A program made the translations under genes and the position numbers. This document shows positions 33,882 through 45,753 of a DNA stretch of 64,000 nucleotides, piece after piece (positions within the stretch are counted from its first letter, which is position 1; every line of letters starts with the position of its first letter). The stretch lies in the NCBI GenBank assembly GCA_951213105.1, contig OX578155.1, positions 31,636,857 to 31,700,856 on the forward strand, given 5' to 3'. A model generated the notes under the pieces. The model was not told the DNA's origin and did no database searches. It was given only the letters and a program-made list of their open reading frames with translations. This DNA comes from Amaurobius ferox (lineage: Eukaryota > Arthropoda > Arachnida > Araneae > Amaurobiidae).

Positions 33882-34351
33882 GATATATCTACGGGGCAAT
33901 ATGTAGATATATCCCTAATGTTTTACTTGAATAAGTATGCATTTTCTACATACATGCGTTTTCTAATGATATAAAAATAATTATTTATTTAATATTATTA
34001 AATATCCTGTTATTGCGTTATTCACCATTTGTAATAATCGTACCGAATTTCATTTAAATAACTCGTTTCAACTCGTTTGTGAAATATCTCTCGCCCATGG
34101 AAGGACTATACATCACTTCAAAAACGAGCTCAGGGATATTTAAAACATGTAAATCAAAACTCGAATTCGAAACCATAACAATATTATGCATTAAATATAT
34201 TATAGCATATACTTTAATTTTTTTTACGTAATCTGCTTTTAAATCTATGCAGTATTATACATAGATGAGATCGATAAGCAAAATAACATTTCATCTGAAA
34301 ACACTAAGCAGCAATTTGCAAAGAAAAAAAAATATGAAACGAGGGGAACAT

Positions 34352-34459
34352 TGTTATGACATACGTAAATGACGTAACGATGCAACGCAATACCATGAAC
34401 ATTTAATAAATAAAACTGTTCGATGAGATGAACTGTGTGCCGAGTCTTAGCTCCCTACA
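34352..34459 (+). other. Possible short solo LTR (TG...CA)
   Basis: TGTTATGACATACG at the left, AATAAATAAAAC about 50 bp in, and CTCCCTACA at the right look like a 108-bp LTR with a polyadenylation signal, followed by TGATCTGGGAGC that could be a primer-binding site. A second LTR and a gag frame were not found. Mirror 46,861-46,968. Confidence 0.25.
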
Positions 34460-34665
34460 TGATCTGGGAGCTGAGAACGAGACCGTCAAAGATGTTGAAG
34501 AAGGAAAAATGGGGAATACACGAGTTTATTAAAATATATACTAGTAATAAAAAGTCCCAAATAAAGTGCATTTACAGAATATAGGACGTAAATTTAAAAA
34601 TTTTCGCCTTTAAAAAGTAATTTAAGTTTTAAATTTCATAAAATCGAGGAGACTTGTATATATAC

Positions 34666-35345
34666 TAGAAAATATACACGACGTTGCTCGGGCCTCCAAC
34701 GGCCCTACCGTGCCGAAAACACCGATTCTCGTTAGATCACCGAAGTCAAGCAGCATCGGGCATGGTTAGTACTTGGGTGGGTGACCACCTGGGAACACCA
34801 CGTGCTGTTGGCACATTTCGGGTGCAGTAGCCCGGTGGTTTGCGCGCTGGATTTGCACGCTGCCACAACTGCCGCCGTGTTCATGCGGAGTACGATCACG
34901 TTAAACATGTGGGACGATCACGTTAAACATGTGGGTCCGAAAGCCCTTCCGAGAGGTTGGTGGTAGGGGAAGGAGGGTACGGTCCCTGTGGATGCCTCCC
35001 CCACTGGGTTCCGGTCTAAATTGGGTGGCACTTCCCGGCCGTCCAAATGGTTACCTTACACCTTTCTGGTAGGTCGGACGGTCTGGGTCTCAAACAAACA
35101 AACGACGTTGCTCGGAATTTAAGGTGCAAAATTTTGATTAAATTTACACCATGACCGCTGCGCTTTTTTAAAAGCGCTTGATTACAATAGCATCCTTGCA
35201 GTAGCTCTCGACCACGCAGAAAATGTATCCGACGTTGCTCGGGATTTAAAGCAAGAATTAATTAAATACATTCATCCAATTTTTCCAGAGGCGTAGTCGA
35301 TCGCTGCGCGAACTCATGCGGCTGCACTCGATCCGATAAAAAAAA
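34666..35345 (-). mobile_element. Helitron-like 3' end(s), interrupted by a SINE
   Basis: On the minus strand CCGAGCAACGTCG (hairpin-like) is followed, after removing the SINE, by TGTATATTTTCTAGT. A hairpin shortly before a CTAGT end is the usual Helitron 3' terminus. A second CCCGAGCAACGTCGG followed by ATACATTTTCTG lies at about 35,217-35,243. Upstream GC-rich sequence includes GCAGCCGCATGAGTTCGCGC. No Rep-helicase frame is present, so it is non-autonomous. Mirror about 45,975-46,654. Confidence 0.45.
34692..35101 (+). mobile_element. 5S rRNA-derived SINE, second copy, 410 bp
   Basis: A 5S-like head at about 34,694-34,812 precedes the same body and tail as the element at 16,955. A 22-bp segment with GATCACGTTAAACATGTGGG is duplicated in tandem at about 34,899-34,943. 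The tail is CAAACAAACA. A perfect 14-bp duplication ACGACGTTGCTCGG lies at 34,678-34,691 and 35,102-35,115. Mirror 46,219-46,628. The 61-aa frame across the body is not a gene. Confidence 0.88.
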
Positions 35346-35566
35346 AAAAAAATCTTTATTAGGCGTTTTGTCTCAGGAGCCGAGGTATCTCTTTTTTAAT
35401 TTCATTGCCGTACGGAGATTAGATTTTTCCGAAACAGACACCTTTTTCATTATATGGACAAGGTAAATAATATGGAATATTAGTAAATATATATAAAAAG
35501 TCGAGTGAAAACTCATTTGGAAAGACCTCTTATCGTATTCGGTAAAGCTTTATTACAGTGAATTAC

Positions 35567-36228
35567 AAAATCTGATGTGAGCAGCACATGACTTTCCCTG
35601 CAGACTCAAAGTCATTTCCACTTCATTTCATTAATAATTCGTTAAATTGAGTTTAATTGCACTAAATAGCACGCATAATTAATTGAAACGACACTAAATT
35701 TGCACTTTTAAATAAGTTTTCGTTTTCATTTGGTAACTAGACTTATTCTCCAAACCAGTGCAGCAAAAATGTGAAAAAACTAAAATATCTCGAGAACGGC
35801 TGGTCCTAGAGTAATGGGGTTGATCTTTATTTTTTCATCACCAAAAGTTACATGTGAAACAAGCATTTAATTGTCATATTTGAGCATACATAGTCTTTTA
35901 TTTCAGATTTTGACGAATTTTGACGGCCATTTCGAAATAACAGCCGGATTCTTTTATCCCAAATCTTACCAAAAACTAATCAGTACCAAGGTCATAAACA
36001 AGTTACTCACCTACCAAATTTTATGAAATTCGGTCGATTTGTTTTTGAGTTAGAGTGGATACATACATTACACAGACAGACAGACACACACAAACGTCAT
36101 GCTAAAAGTAGTTTTTTCGTGTTCTAGATATCCTGAAACGTGTAAATCCGTCGAAAACTCGAGTTGCGATTTTCGGCACGATTCCAATATGTTCCCTATA
36201 CATTACCATGTATTGCAGGGAAAGTAAA
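35567..36228 (-). mobile_element. Family A copy A6, one module
   Basis: Tail GATGTGAGCAGCACATGACT to head CATTACCATGTATTGCAGGG and AAAGTAAAAA, about 660 bp. It has a single GGCCATTTCGAAATAA module, which accounts for the shorter length. Mirror about 45,092-45,753. Confidence 0.8.
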
Positions 36229-37676
36229 AATATATATAGAGAGTGTAAGTCCTCACTGGACCTTCTCTTAAATAGTGTATAAGTCTACTTCTATTTTGTT
36301 TTCTCACCAAATGGTTCATATGTGTTTCACCAAGAAAATAAATGTTTATGCTTTCTCTACACCTAATCTATTTCATACTTTTCTGTAAATTACATCAAAT
36401 GTTAAAATAAATTCCCTTTATGCAGACAGTGGATGGTAGCACAGCTGTAGCTAACGTATTCGTGGATTGAATATTAATGTTATTTTATTTGCTTTAAATA
36501 TATTTTCGACATTTGTCATGCACCTTTAACAATGGATTGTTAATAAAAACATCCAAACATATTTTTTAAATCAAAATATTTAAATGGTAAAGTTGTTAAT
36601 TTAAAATAAAAATAAGAAGTTAAATATTTTTTTAATTAACAAAAAATCTGTATTTTTCTATCTTGCTTATAAAGACTTTGAGTATGAAATGATGTCTAAT
36701 TTGCTTATATCCTTTTCATCACATAAATCAAAAATAAAAAGGGAAAATATTTAGTCATATCATTTAATTTAAATAATTTTTACATTCTATTAACAGGCCG
36801 CCCATATGTGGATGGGGCATATATATACCACTGAGTGGAGGTTCCAGACCTCAATATTTTTGAGGCTGAAGAAAACATAAAAAGTTTACAAAGAGGAGAA
36901 AATCCAACATAATTGGGGTGGGGGCATGGTAAATATTTGTAGTGGGCTCGTAATTTCTATGAGCAGCCCTGCTATAAATGTCTTTAAAAAATTAGCAACA
37001 CATAAAAAATTGTAAAAAAATATCAACCGGTTTCAAAAGCAATAAAGAACCTTCTTCGTCATGATAAATGAGATACAGCATTAGCATCATACCAACAAGG
37101 GTGACGCTGTGTTCTAATGAAGTTGTAGTTTTAAGATTCTTTTTGACAGCAGTGAAAAGAAATTTTTTTATATCTTTACAATATTATTTAAGTTTAAAAA
37201 AATATTCTATTTCCATTAACATTTCAAGTTTTGATATCTTAAAACTGATTTAAATCAGTAATTACTCTAATTCAGATTAAAAATAAGATTTCATTCACCA
37301 AAGGTAAATGTCTAGCATTACTGATATTTCACAGGATATAAATGTCAATAATAAGTGAAGAACGTATTATTTTATCAACTTATAATGGTACTATATACAA
37401 ATGAAAATTAATATATTTTTTCATATTCAGATTAGGTACTCACTTTTACGTTTAAAGATTTAATACACATTCAATTTGTAATGTGTGAGGTTTAAAATGT
37501 GGATATGCAGTCAAAGCTGTATATTACATTTTCAAACCCATTACAATCCTTCTCATTACATATTTATAACAAGAAACTTTCCCCCGAGCATTCCATTATT
37601 TGTAACTGTTTTTGCTCTGTTTGAACCAAAAATTAACTCATCACATATATCCTCATTACCATCATCCCCAAACATG
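36229..37676. other. AT-rich arm DNA with a hammerhead-like fragment
   Basis: At 37,023-37,064 the minus strand reads ATGACGAAG..GGTTC...GAAACCGGTTGATA, resembling the motifs at 28.5 and 29.05 kb. No gene is supported in the remainder. Confidence 0.45.
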
Positions 37677-37690
37677 TTCTTTACCTAGTT

Positions 37691-37756
37691 GACTTATGAC
37701 TTAGAGGTGGGTGGCTTAAAGAGAGCCTAACATAGCGACCAGAGGTCTATTGTACT
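37691..37756 (-). mobile_element. Tail-only insertion of the (ATTC)-tailed SINE, 66 bp
   Basis: GGTGGGTGGCTTAAAGAGAG and CAGAGGTCTATTGTACT match the element at 803-988. A perfect 14-bp duplication TTCTTTACCTAGTT lies at 37,677-37,690 and 37,757-37,770. Mirror 43,564-43,629, with both target copies, so insertion preceded the arm duplication or was copied between arms. Confidence 0.8.
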
Positions 37757-37770
37757 TTCTTTACCTAGTT

Positions 37771-38768
37771 ACAAAAGCATCTATTAAAACTACATCTAGA
37801 AATTTTTAATTTCATCAAAATACTTTATATAAACCTTGCACTGAATGGAAACAAAAACATAAAAGTAGAATATATATAAGATTATTAATTACAATAAATT
37901 TATATTTCTTGCATATAATTATATATATTTCTTAGTAAAAAGATACTGCATTATACGTAAATAAAATATAATGTAACACACCTTGTAATTTGTGACTACT
38001 CCTGAAATAAGTAAGGCATAATCAGAGCTAGAAGGAAGCTTAGGGGACTACGCAATGTGCAAAGTTACATTATCACTCTTCCCAGTGATTTTTCACATCA
38101 TGGTATTCTACATTGCATCTGAAATTATGGGTACTAAATCCTACCAAAGGAATATTCAGAGCCCTACTTATAAAGTGGGGTTCTTGCCTCATGTGCAGAA
38201 CTACAGAAAGACGATAATGATTTAAAACTATTTTGATATGTAAAAACAAACATGCATTGAAAATTGAAGTATATACAACCAAACATATTTAAAGTAGATA
38301 CAGAATATGACCGAGTTCATGCCAAAATTATTTCATTGCTTTCATTTCCATAATATATTTTCTTTTATCCTTAAACTAAATATACGTTCACCACAAATAA
38401 AAACAAATAAGAGAAAGAAAAAAGAAAATTAAAAAATATATACTAAAAGTGTGGAAAAAACAGTGGATTTTTAAGCAGATAAAAATAGGAAGGGCTTATA
38501 TTATTAAAAAAGGAAGGTGGAGGGTATGAGAAATTTTATAAAAATTAAAATGCAAGTTTACAATATTATCCTAGAATAACCCTGAAAATAGGAACTAGCC
38601 AGTTACCACAGGTTGATTACACAATGCACTGTGGTGATTAAATGAAACAACTTTAGGTCACATCACCCCTCTTCTATTCTGTTTTAATCAGAAAACTGTC
38701 CAAAAGTTTGATAACTGTTTATTATTTCCCCAATTCTTATCCCTCATACCTATATATATATATAACAC

Positions 38769-38802
<34 letters not shown>

Positions 38803-39141
38803 GTATATGTAACCATACTTACTGATTTTACAAAAAAATTGTGATACAGTGGCTACTAAACTAAAACTGCCTATTGGGCGCTTGCTACTAAATGAACATT
38901 TGAATTTTCAAGTTTAAGGGAGAGTTTCCTTAACATTTATTGTTGAAGTGAAAAGTAAATTCCATGGTTCTCAACTGGAAAAAAGTATAATCCCCCCAAC
39001 CCCAGACCTTCATTACAACCAAGATATGGTAATCTGCTTTAGCCAAATCTGTTGAGAAAATATAAAGATATAGAGCTTTCGTTTAAATTTTGAAGTACAA
39101 AAAAATAGGGTTATGCATAGTGCGTAAGGAACATAGGTCCT
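37771..39141. other. Inner left arm, AT-rich, with (TA)n
   Basis: No gene supported. (TA)n arrays lie at about 38,752-38,800. The 69-aa frame at 38,073-38,282 is mirrored perfectly at 43,038-43,247, but that follows from arm identity and is not evidence of coding. Confidence 0.5.
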
Positions 39142-40340
39142 TAATATACAGTGTCTGTCGATTATTACATTTTCTGTCAAAATGACTTCAAAACTATGCA
39201 GTAAAAAACAAAATATACACTTTATTATACAGCATACATTAAATTTTAGCCAGTTGACTACTAAAATGTAATGTATGCTGTATTTTGACAAATTTCTTAT
39301 TTTATTGGTATATTCTTATTACATTTACTGTTAAAACTCTGCTATTTTATTAAATAAAAAATGTATAACCAAATAAACAGCTGCATTTCAATCAGTAAAA
39401 ACTTGTGATATTCATTGAGCAAATTTATCGGAAATAATCCTTTGAGTCTGGCTATGCTTTCATAGAATGATGATGGTCAAAGATTTTATTTTACAGAATT
39501 TCCATTTGTTCACTTATATTATCAAGACAAAATATAATATACAAAGCTAACTATAGGAAGTGGCTTGAAAAAATGCAAACATACAAGCAAACATATTTAA
39601 AATGCTGAATAAACTTAAACAACAAAAAATATTTGACATTTTTGTATGAACCTATTAACTTTTGTCGGAAACAGTTTAGAATTGAGCATAAAAAATAAAC
39701 AAAATATTATTTAGGTCAAATACTGGAATTTACCTACCTCATGTGCATTAGAGAATAAAAGCTCTTAAAATATACAAAACTTAACAAACAATGCTTAAAA
39801 ACAAAACATAGGTAACAACAAGTAAATATATTTAAAGTGTTGAAATTTCAAATACACTTCAATAAAATCAACTTGTCAGTTTTGCATCAGATCTTGTACT
39901 AATATTTAATACTATTATAAGAACATGTAAAATGTTGTTATACAACATTTTACTTTATTTATATTGGCTCTAAGATAATTTGCATATAATGTAAACATCA
40001 AATATTATCAATAAGAAAGAAAAAGATAAAACTTACTTTTTTTATTAGGCAATTGTTTCTTCGAAACCTATAGTTATCCTATATTTCATGCCATACCCTA
40101 CCATTAATATACAATATAATTTGAAAAACACTCGGAAACATGTTGAAATAAAGCTGAGTACTTCTTGGAGAAAAAATTTTGTTTGTTGATTTTGATTATC
40201 CCCCTAATATCGGGTTTTGTTCAGAATTAAATTAGAAGTGAAGAGTGCTACCGCAAATTAAACAATCGCCTTTTGCCACATTTCATCAAACCTGCAATAT
40301 TCAGCATCATCTGTTGACAAAAGGTGACTTGGTTGGTAGT
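39108..40340 (+). repeat. Spacer direct-repeat unit 1
   Basis: Collinear with unit 2: GTTATGCATAG..GGAACATAGGTCC, AGTTTAGAATTGAGCATAAA, GTTGAAATTTCAAATACACT, GTGCTACCGCAAATTAAACA and ACAAAAGGTGACTT. The minus strand begins M-M-L-N-I-A-G-L in a frame that soon breaks relative to unit 2. Confidence 0.65.
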
Positions 40341-41046
40341 GGGTATTTCTAAAGCCACCTTAACTTTGATATGTACACAATGTCTTAACTGTGCCAGTTT
40401 TATTTAGCATTTTCCCAAAAGAAATCTTGTTAAAACATGCCATTTTAACTAAAATATTAAAAATCATAAACACAACATTAGTCCTAGGATTCTGGATAGC
40501 ATGAGCATTTTGAGTGAAAGGAATTTATATTGTGCATTAAAGTGAAAAGGAAGTGAAATTTTTTAAATTTGCATATCTTATTATTAGTTAAAATTGGTCA
40601 ATGGTAAAGAATAGGGACTAGGGATAGAGACGTGTACTTTGAGCTATGAAGATAGCAAATTATGATTAATGTTAGAGATAATATGCATCTGGTAATTTTC
40701 TGAAGGGAATCCAATTTTCTATAGATTTTGGCATTAGGGTTTCTGGGATATTAAATTAGTCTATGATTCTATTTATATTTGATAACTAGCACCTGCTATT
40801 CATGGTTGAAATGATATTACCATATTAGTATGATTTTACATTTGAGATTTTAGTGTGATTTATATTTTAAAGAAAATTCTATAGTAATTGCACCTTATTT
40901 TTCAGATAAACATTTATATCTATTTCACTTTAATATTAAAAAAATCAAGACTAGCACTTTGGATAAAAAAAATAGGAAAATTCTAAAATAATTTTAGATT
41001 TTAGTAAAATTGTTAAAGATTTTAATATACCTGTTTAACCCCAGTG

Positions 41047-42180
41047 CGCACATATATGGGTTATGTATAGAGAGCAGGGAACATAGATCCCTAATACAAT
41101 TACTGTCGAACATTATATTTACTGTTATGACTCCGCTAATATATTGAATTTAAAATGCACACAGTTGAATTTCCAATCAAACAGAAAACAATTTCAATGC
41201 TCGCTAACACTGGGTTTATAGGAAATATGGAAAGGGACGAAATTGTCAATATCATTTCAAGCCAATATCAACTTTCATTTTGTTCTTTTTTCGTTTAAGT
41301 CTGTGTGTTTTAATAGCACTGATGCAGGGCCACAATAAGGAAGTGGTTTCTACTATTCACCTTTTGGTTCAAGATGAGTAAAGCAACTTCCTTATATAAA
41401 ATGATGATGAAGTATTCATTTCTTAGAATTTGGCTTTTTATGTTATTAAGAGAATATAAACAACATACAAAGTAGCTCCACAAATAGTTAAGAACATACA
41501 TCATAGGTAGAAAAAGCAAAATATTTAAATTGCTGAAATTTCAAATACACTCCAATAACAATAAATAGGAATCTCTCAGTTTTACCAGAAACCAATTTGT
41601 TCCTGTTTCCTGAAATAGTTTAGAATTAAGCATAAAAGAATAAGCACATTATTATGAACGCATATAAAACATTACCAATGCAGGTACAATGAATTTTGCT
41701 AACCCATGAGCAATAGAAATAGAGCTAATAAAATATGAAATGCTTAAGAGTGTAGGTGATAGGCACGACAAGCAAATCCATTTAAAGTGTTAAAATTTCA
41801 AATATACTTCAACAGCAATATATGAATTAACTCGTCAGTTTCCCATCAACACTCATTATTTATATATCAATATTTATTACAGTAACAATACGCATATAAG
41901 ATTTGTACTAATCCGTAAGAACATGCAATATAAACATGAAATTTTATAGAAAGAAAGTTTCTACATACTTTTATGTATAGTAGTCCATTATTTGAATTTA
42001 TTAGCCGAGAAAAACAGCTCTGTCTTTGAGATTGAATGCATTTCATAACATCCGGTTTCTGGATTAATCCGGAAGTGAAACAAGGGCTACCGCAAATTGA
42101 ACAATAATCGCTGTTTGGCGCAGGGTCAGATCTCGCCAAACCTGCGATATTCAGAGCCATCTATCGGAAAAAGGTAACTT
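41047..42180 (+). repeat. Spacer direct-repeat unit 2
   Basis: Collinear with unit 1, including GTTATGTATAG..GGAACATAGATCC, AGTTTAGAATTAAGCATAAA and GGCTACCGCAAATTGAACAA. AAATTTCAAATACACTCC also occurs at about 41,536, so part of the unit is itself repeated. Its homology to unit 1 ends at GGTAACTT, exactly where the right arm begins. Confidence 0.65.
41867..42160 (-). CDS. 97-aa ORF in spacer, unknown; possible exon
   Basis: The frame starts MALNIAGLARSDPAPNSDYC, continues SICGSPCFTSG and then IQKPDVMKC, a C-x2-C plus later C arrangement vaguely like a small zinc ribbon (for example the N-terminal ribbon of RNA polymerase I subunit RPA12, which also starts near a D-[YF]-C-S-x-C-G motif). After about residue 50 it becomes AT-driven and ends without a recognisable domain. 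Unit 1 preserves the MxLNIAGL start with one silent difference (ATC/ATT), then has deletions. It could be a first exon, a decayed gene or chance. Confidence 0.2.
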   Translation of the reverse strand: MALNIAGLARSDPAPNSDYCSICGSPCFTSGLIQKPDVMKCIQSQRQSCFSRLINSNNGLLYIKVCRNFLSIKFHVYIACSYGLVQILYAYCYCNKY

Positions 42181-43563
42181 AGGACCTATGTTCCTTACGC
42201 ACTATGCATAACCCTATTTTTTTGTACTTCAAAATTTAAACGAAAGCTCTATATCTTTATATTTTCTCAACAGATTTGGCTAAAGCAGATTACCATATCT
42301 TGGTTGTAATGAAGGTCTGGGGTTGGGGGGATTATACTTTTTTCCAGTTGAGAACCATGGAATTTACTTTTCACTTCAACAATAAATGTTAAGGAAACTC
42401 TCCCTTAAACTTGAAAATTCAAATGTTCATTTAGTAGCAAGCGCCCAATAGGCAGTTTTAGTTTAGTAGCCACTGTATCACAATTTTTTTGTAAAATCAG
42501 TAAGTATGGTTACATATACTTAATATATATATATATATATATATATATAATGTGTTATATATATATATAGGTATGAGGGATAAGAATTGGGGAAATAATA
42601 AACAGTTATCAAACTTTTGGACAGTTTTCTGATTAAAACAGAATAGAAGAGGGGTGATGTGACCTAAAGTTGTTTCATTTAATCACCACAGTGCATTGTG
42701 TAATCAACCTGTGGTAACTGGCTAGTTCCTATTTTCAGGGTTATTCTAGGATAATATTGTAAACTTGCATTTTAATTTTTATAAAATTTCTCATACCCTC
42801 CACCTTCCTTTTTTAATAATATAAGCCCTTCCTATTTTTATCTGCTTAAAAATCCACTGTTTTTTCCACACTTTTAGTATATATTTTTTAATTTTCTTTT
42901 TTCTTTCTCTTATTTGTTTTTATTTGTGGTGAACGTATATTTAGTTTAAGGATAAAAGAAAATATATTATGGAAATGAAAGCAATGAAATAATTTTGGCA
43001 TGAACTCGGTCATATTCTGTATCTACTTTAAATATGTTTGGTTGTATATACTTCAATTTTCAATGCATGTTTGTTTTTACATATCAAAATAGTTTTAAAT
43101 CATTATCGTCTTTCTGTAGTTCTGCACATGAGGCAAGAACCCCACTTTATAAGTAGGGCTCTGAATATTCCTTTGGTAGGATTTAGTACCCATAATTTCA
43201 GATGCAATGTAGAATACCATGATGTGAAAAATCACTGGGAAGAGTGATAATGTAACTTTGCACATTGCGTAGTCCCCTAAGCTTCCTTCTAGCTCTGATT
43301 ATGCCTTACTTATTTCAGGAGTAGTCACAAATTACAAGGTGTGTTACATTATATTTTATTTACGTATAATGCAGTATCTTTTTACTAAGAAATATATATA
43401 ATTATATGCAAGAAATATAAATTTATTGTAATTAATAATCTTATATATATTCTACTTTTATGTTTTTGTTTCCATTCAGTGCAAGGTTTATATAAAGTAT
43501 TTTGATGAAATTAAAAATTTCTAGATGTAGTTTTAATAGATGCTTTTGTAACTAGGTAAAGAA

Positions 43564-43629
43564 AGTACAATAGACCTCTGGTCGCTATGTTAGGCTCTCT
43601 TTAAGCCACCCACCTCTAAGTCATAAGTC
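43564..43629 (+). mobile_element. Mirror of the 66-bp tail-only SINE insertion
   Basis: Reverse complement of 37,691-37,756, with AACTAGGTAAAGAA duplicated at 43,550-43,563 and 43,630-43,643. Confidence 0.8.
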
Positions 43630-45091
43630 AACTAGGTAAAGAACATGTTTGGGGATGATGGTAATGAGGATATATGTGATGAGTTAATTTTTGGTTCAAA
43701 CAGAGCAAAAACAGTTACAAATAATGGAATGCTCGGGGGAAAGTTTCTTGTTATAAATATGTAATGAGAAGGATTGTAATGGGTTTGAAAATGTAATATA
43801 CAGCTTTGACTGCATATCCACATTTTAAACCTCACACATTACAAATTGAATGTGTATTAAATCTTTAAACGTAAAAGTGAGTACCTAATCTGAATATGAA
43901 AAAATATATTAATTTTCATTTGTATATAGTACCATTATAAGTTGATAAAATAATACGTTCTTCACTTATTATTGACATTTATATCCTGTGAAATATCAGT
44001 AATGCTAGACATTTACCTTTGGTGAATGAAATCTTATTTTTAATCTGAATTAGAGTAATTACTGATTTAAATCAGTTTTAAGATATCAAAACTTGAAATG
44101 TTAATGGAAATAGAATATTTTTTTAAACTTAAATAATATTGTAAAGATATAAAAAAATTTCTTTTCACTGCTGTCAAAAAGAATCTTAAAACTACAACTT
44201 CATTAGAACACAGCGTCACCCTTGTTGGTATGATGCTAATGCTGTATCTCATTTATCATGACGAAGAAGGTTCTTTATTGCTTTTGAAACCGGTTGATAT
44301 TTTTTTACAATTTTTTATGTGTTGCTAATTTTTTAAAGACATTTATAGCAGGGCTGCTCATAGAAATTACGAGCCCACTACAAATATTTACCATGCCCCC
44401 ACCCCAATTATGTTGGATTTTCTCCTCTTTGTAAACTTTTTATGTTTTCTTCAGCCTCAAAAATATTGAGGTCTGGAACCTCCACTCAGTGGTATATATA
44501 TGCCCCATCCACATATGGGCGGCCTGTTAATAGAATGTAAAAATTATTTAAATTAAATGATATGACTAAATATTTTCCCTTTTTATTTTTGATTTATGTG
44601 ATGAAAAGGATATAAGCAAATTAGACATCATTTCATACTCAAAGTCTTTATAAGCAAGATAGAAAAATACAGATTTTTTGTTAATTAAAAAAATATTTAA
44701 CTTCTTATTTTTATTTTAAATTAACAACTTTACCATTTAAATATTTTGATTTAAAAAATATGTTTGGATGTTTTTATTAACAATCCATTGTTAAAGGTGC
44801 ATGACAAATGTCGAAAATATATTTAAAGCAAATAAAATAACATTAATATTCAATCCACGAATACGTTAGCTACAGCTGTGCTACCATCCACTGTCTGCAT
44901 AAAGGGAATTTATTTTAACATTTGATGTAATTTACAGAAAAGTATGAAATAGATTAGGTGTAGAGAAAGCATAAACATTTATTTTCTTGGTGAAACACAT
45001 ATGAACCATTTGGTGAGAAAACAAAATAGAAGTAGACTTATACACTATTTAAGAGAAGGTCCAGTGAGGACTTACACTCTCTATATATATT

Positions 45092-45753
45092 TTTACTTTC
45101 CCTGCAATACATGGTAATGTATAGGGAACATATTGGAATCGTGCCGAAAATCGCAACTCGAGTTTTCGACGGATTTACACGTTTCAGGATATCTAGAACA
45201 CGAAAAAACTACTTTTAGCATGACGTTTGTGTGTGTCTGTCTGTCTGTGTAATGTATGTATCCACTCTAACTCAAAAACAAATCGACCGAATTTCATAAA
45301 ATTTGGTAGGTGAGTAACTTGTTTATGACCTTGGTACTGATTAGTTTTTGGTAAGATTTGGGATAAAAGAATCCGGCTGTTATTTCGAAATGGCCGTCAA
45401 AATTCGTCAAAATCTGAAATAAAAGACTATGTATGCTCAAATATGACAATTAAATGCTTGTTTCACATGTAACTTTTGGTGATGAAAAAATAAAGATCAA
45501 CCCCATTACTCTAGGACCAGCCGTTCTCGAGATATTTTAGTTTTTTCACATTTTTGCTGCACTGGTTTGGAGAATAAGTCTAGTTACCAAATGAAAACGA
45601 AAACTTATTTAAAAGTGCAAATTTAGTGTCGTTTCAATTAATTATGCGTGCTATTTAGTGCAATTAAACTCAATTTAACGAATTATTAATGAAATGAAGT
45701 GGAAATGACTTTGAGTCTGCAGGGAAAGTCATGTGCTGCTCACATCAGATTTT
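45092..45753 (+). mobile_element. Mirror of family A copy A6
   Basis: Reverse complement of 35,567-36,228; no length difference noticed. Confidence 0.8.

Larger units (their letters stand above)
15905..39141 (+). repeat. Left arm of giant inverted repeat (minimum extent)
   Basis: The arm matches the reverse complement of 42,181-64,000. Pairing anchors include the SINEs, small frames and tandem repeats: 37,068 with 44,252, 34,781 with 46,539, 31,965 with 49,355, 27,215 with 53,563, 21,560 with 59,111 and 16,078 with 63,827. The outermost paired bases seen are at about 15,905 and 64,000, so the arm very likely extends further left, but that partner sequence is outside the window. The left arm is about 1.4 kb longer, mainly from two extra family A monomers. 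Confidence 0.95.
39142..42180. other. Spacer of the inverted repeat, 3,039 bp
   Basis: It is bounded by AACATAGGTCCT on the left and AGGACCTATGTT on the right. It is made largely of two diverged direct units: about 39,108-40,340 (its first 34 bp inside the left arm) and about 41,047-42,180, separated by AT-rich sequence at 40,341-41,046. Shared blocks include ACATAG(G/A)TCC near the start, AAATTTCAAATACACT in the middle and CTACCGCAAATT(A/G)AACAAT near the end. Confidence 0.8.

Noticed and set aside
37485..38282. Frames perfectly conserved between the arms (67 and 69 aa)
   Set aside because: The whole inner arm is conserved, including non-coding DNA, so identity gives no evidence of coding.
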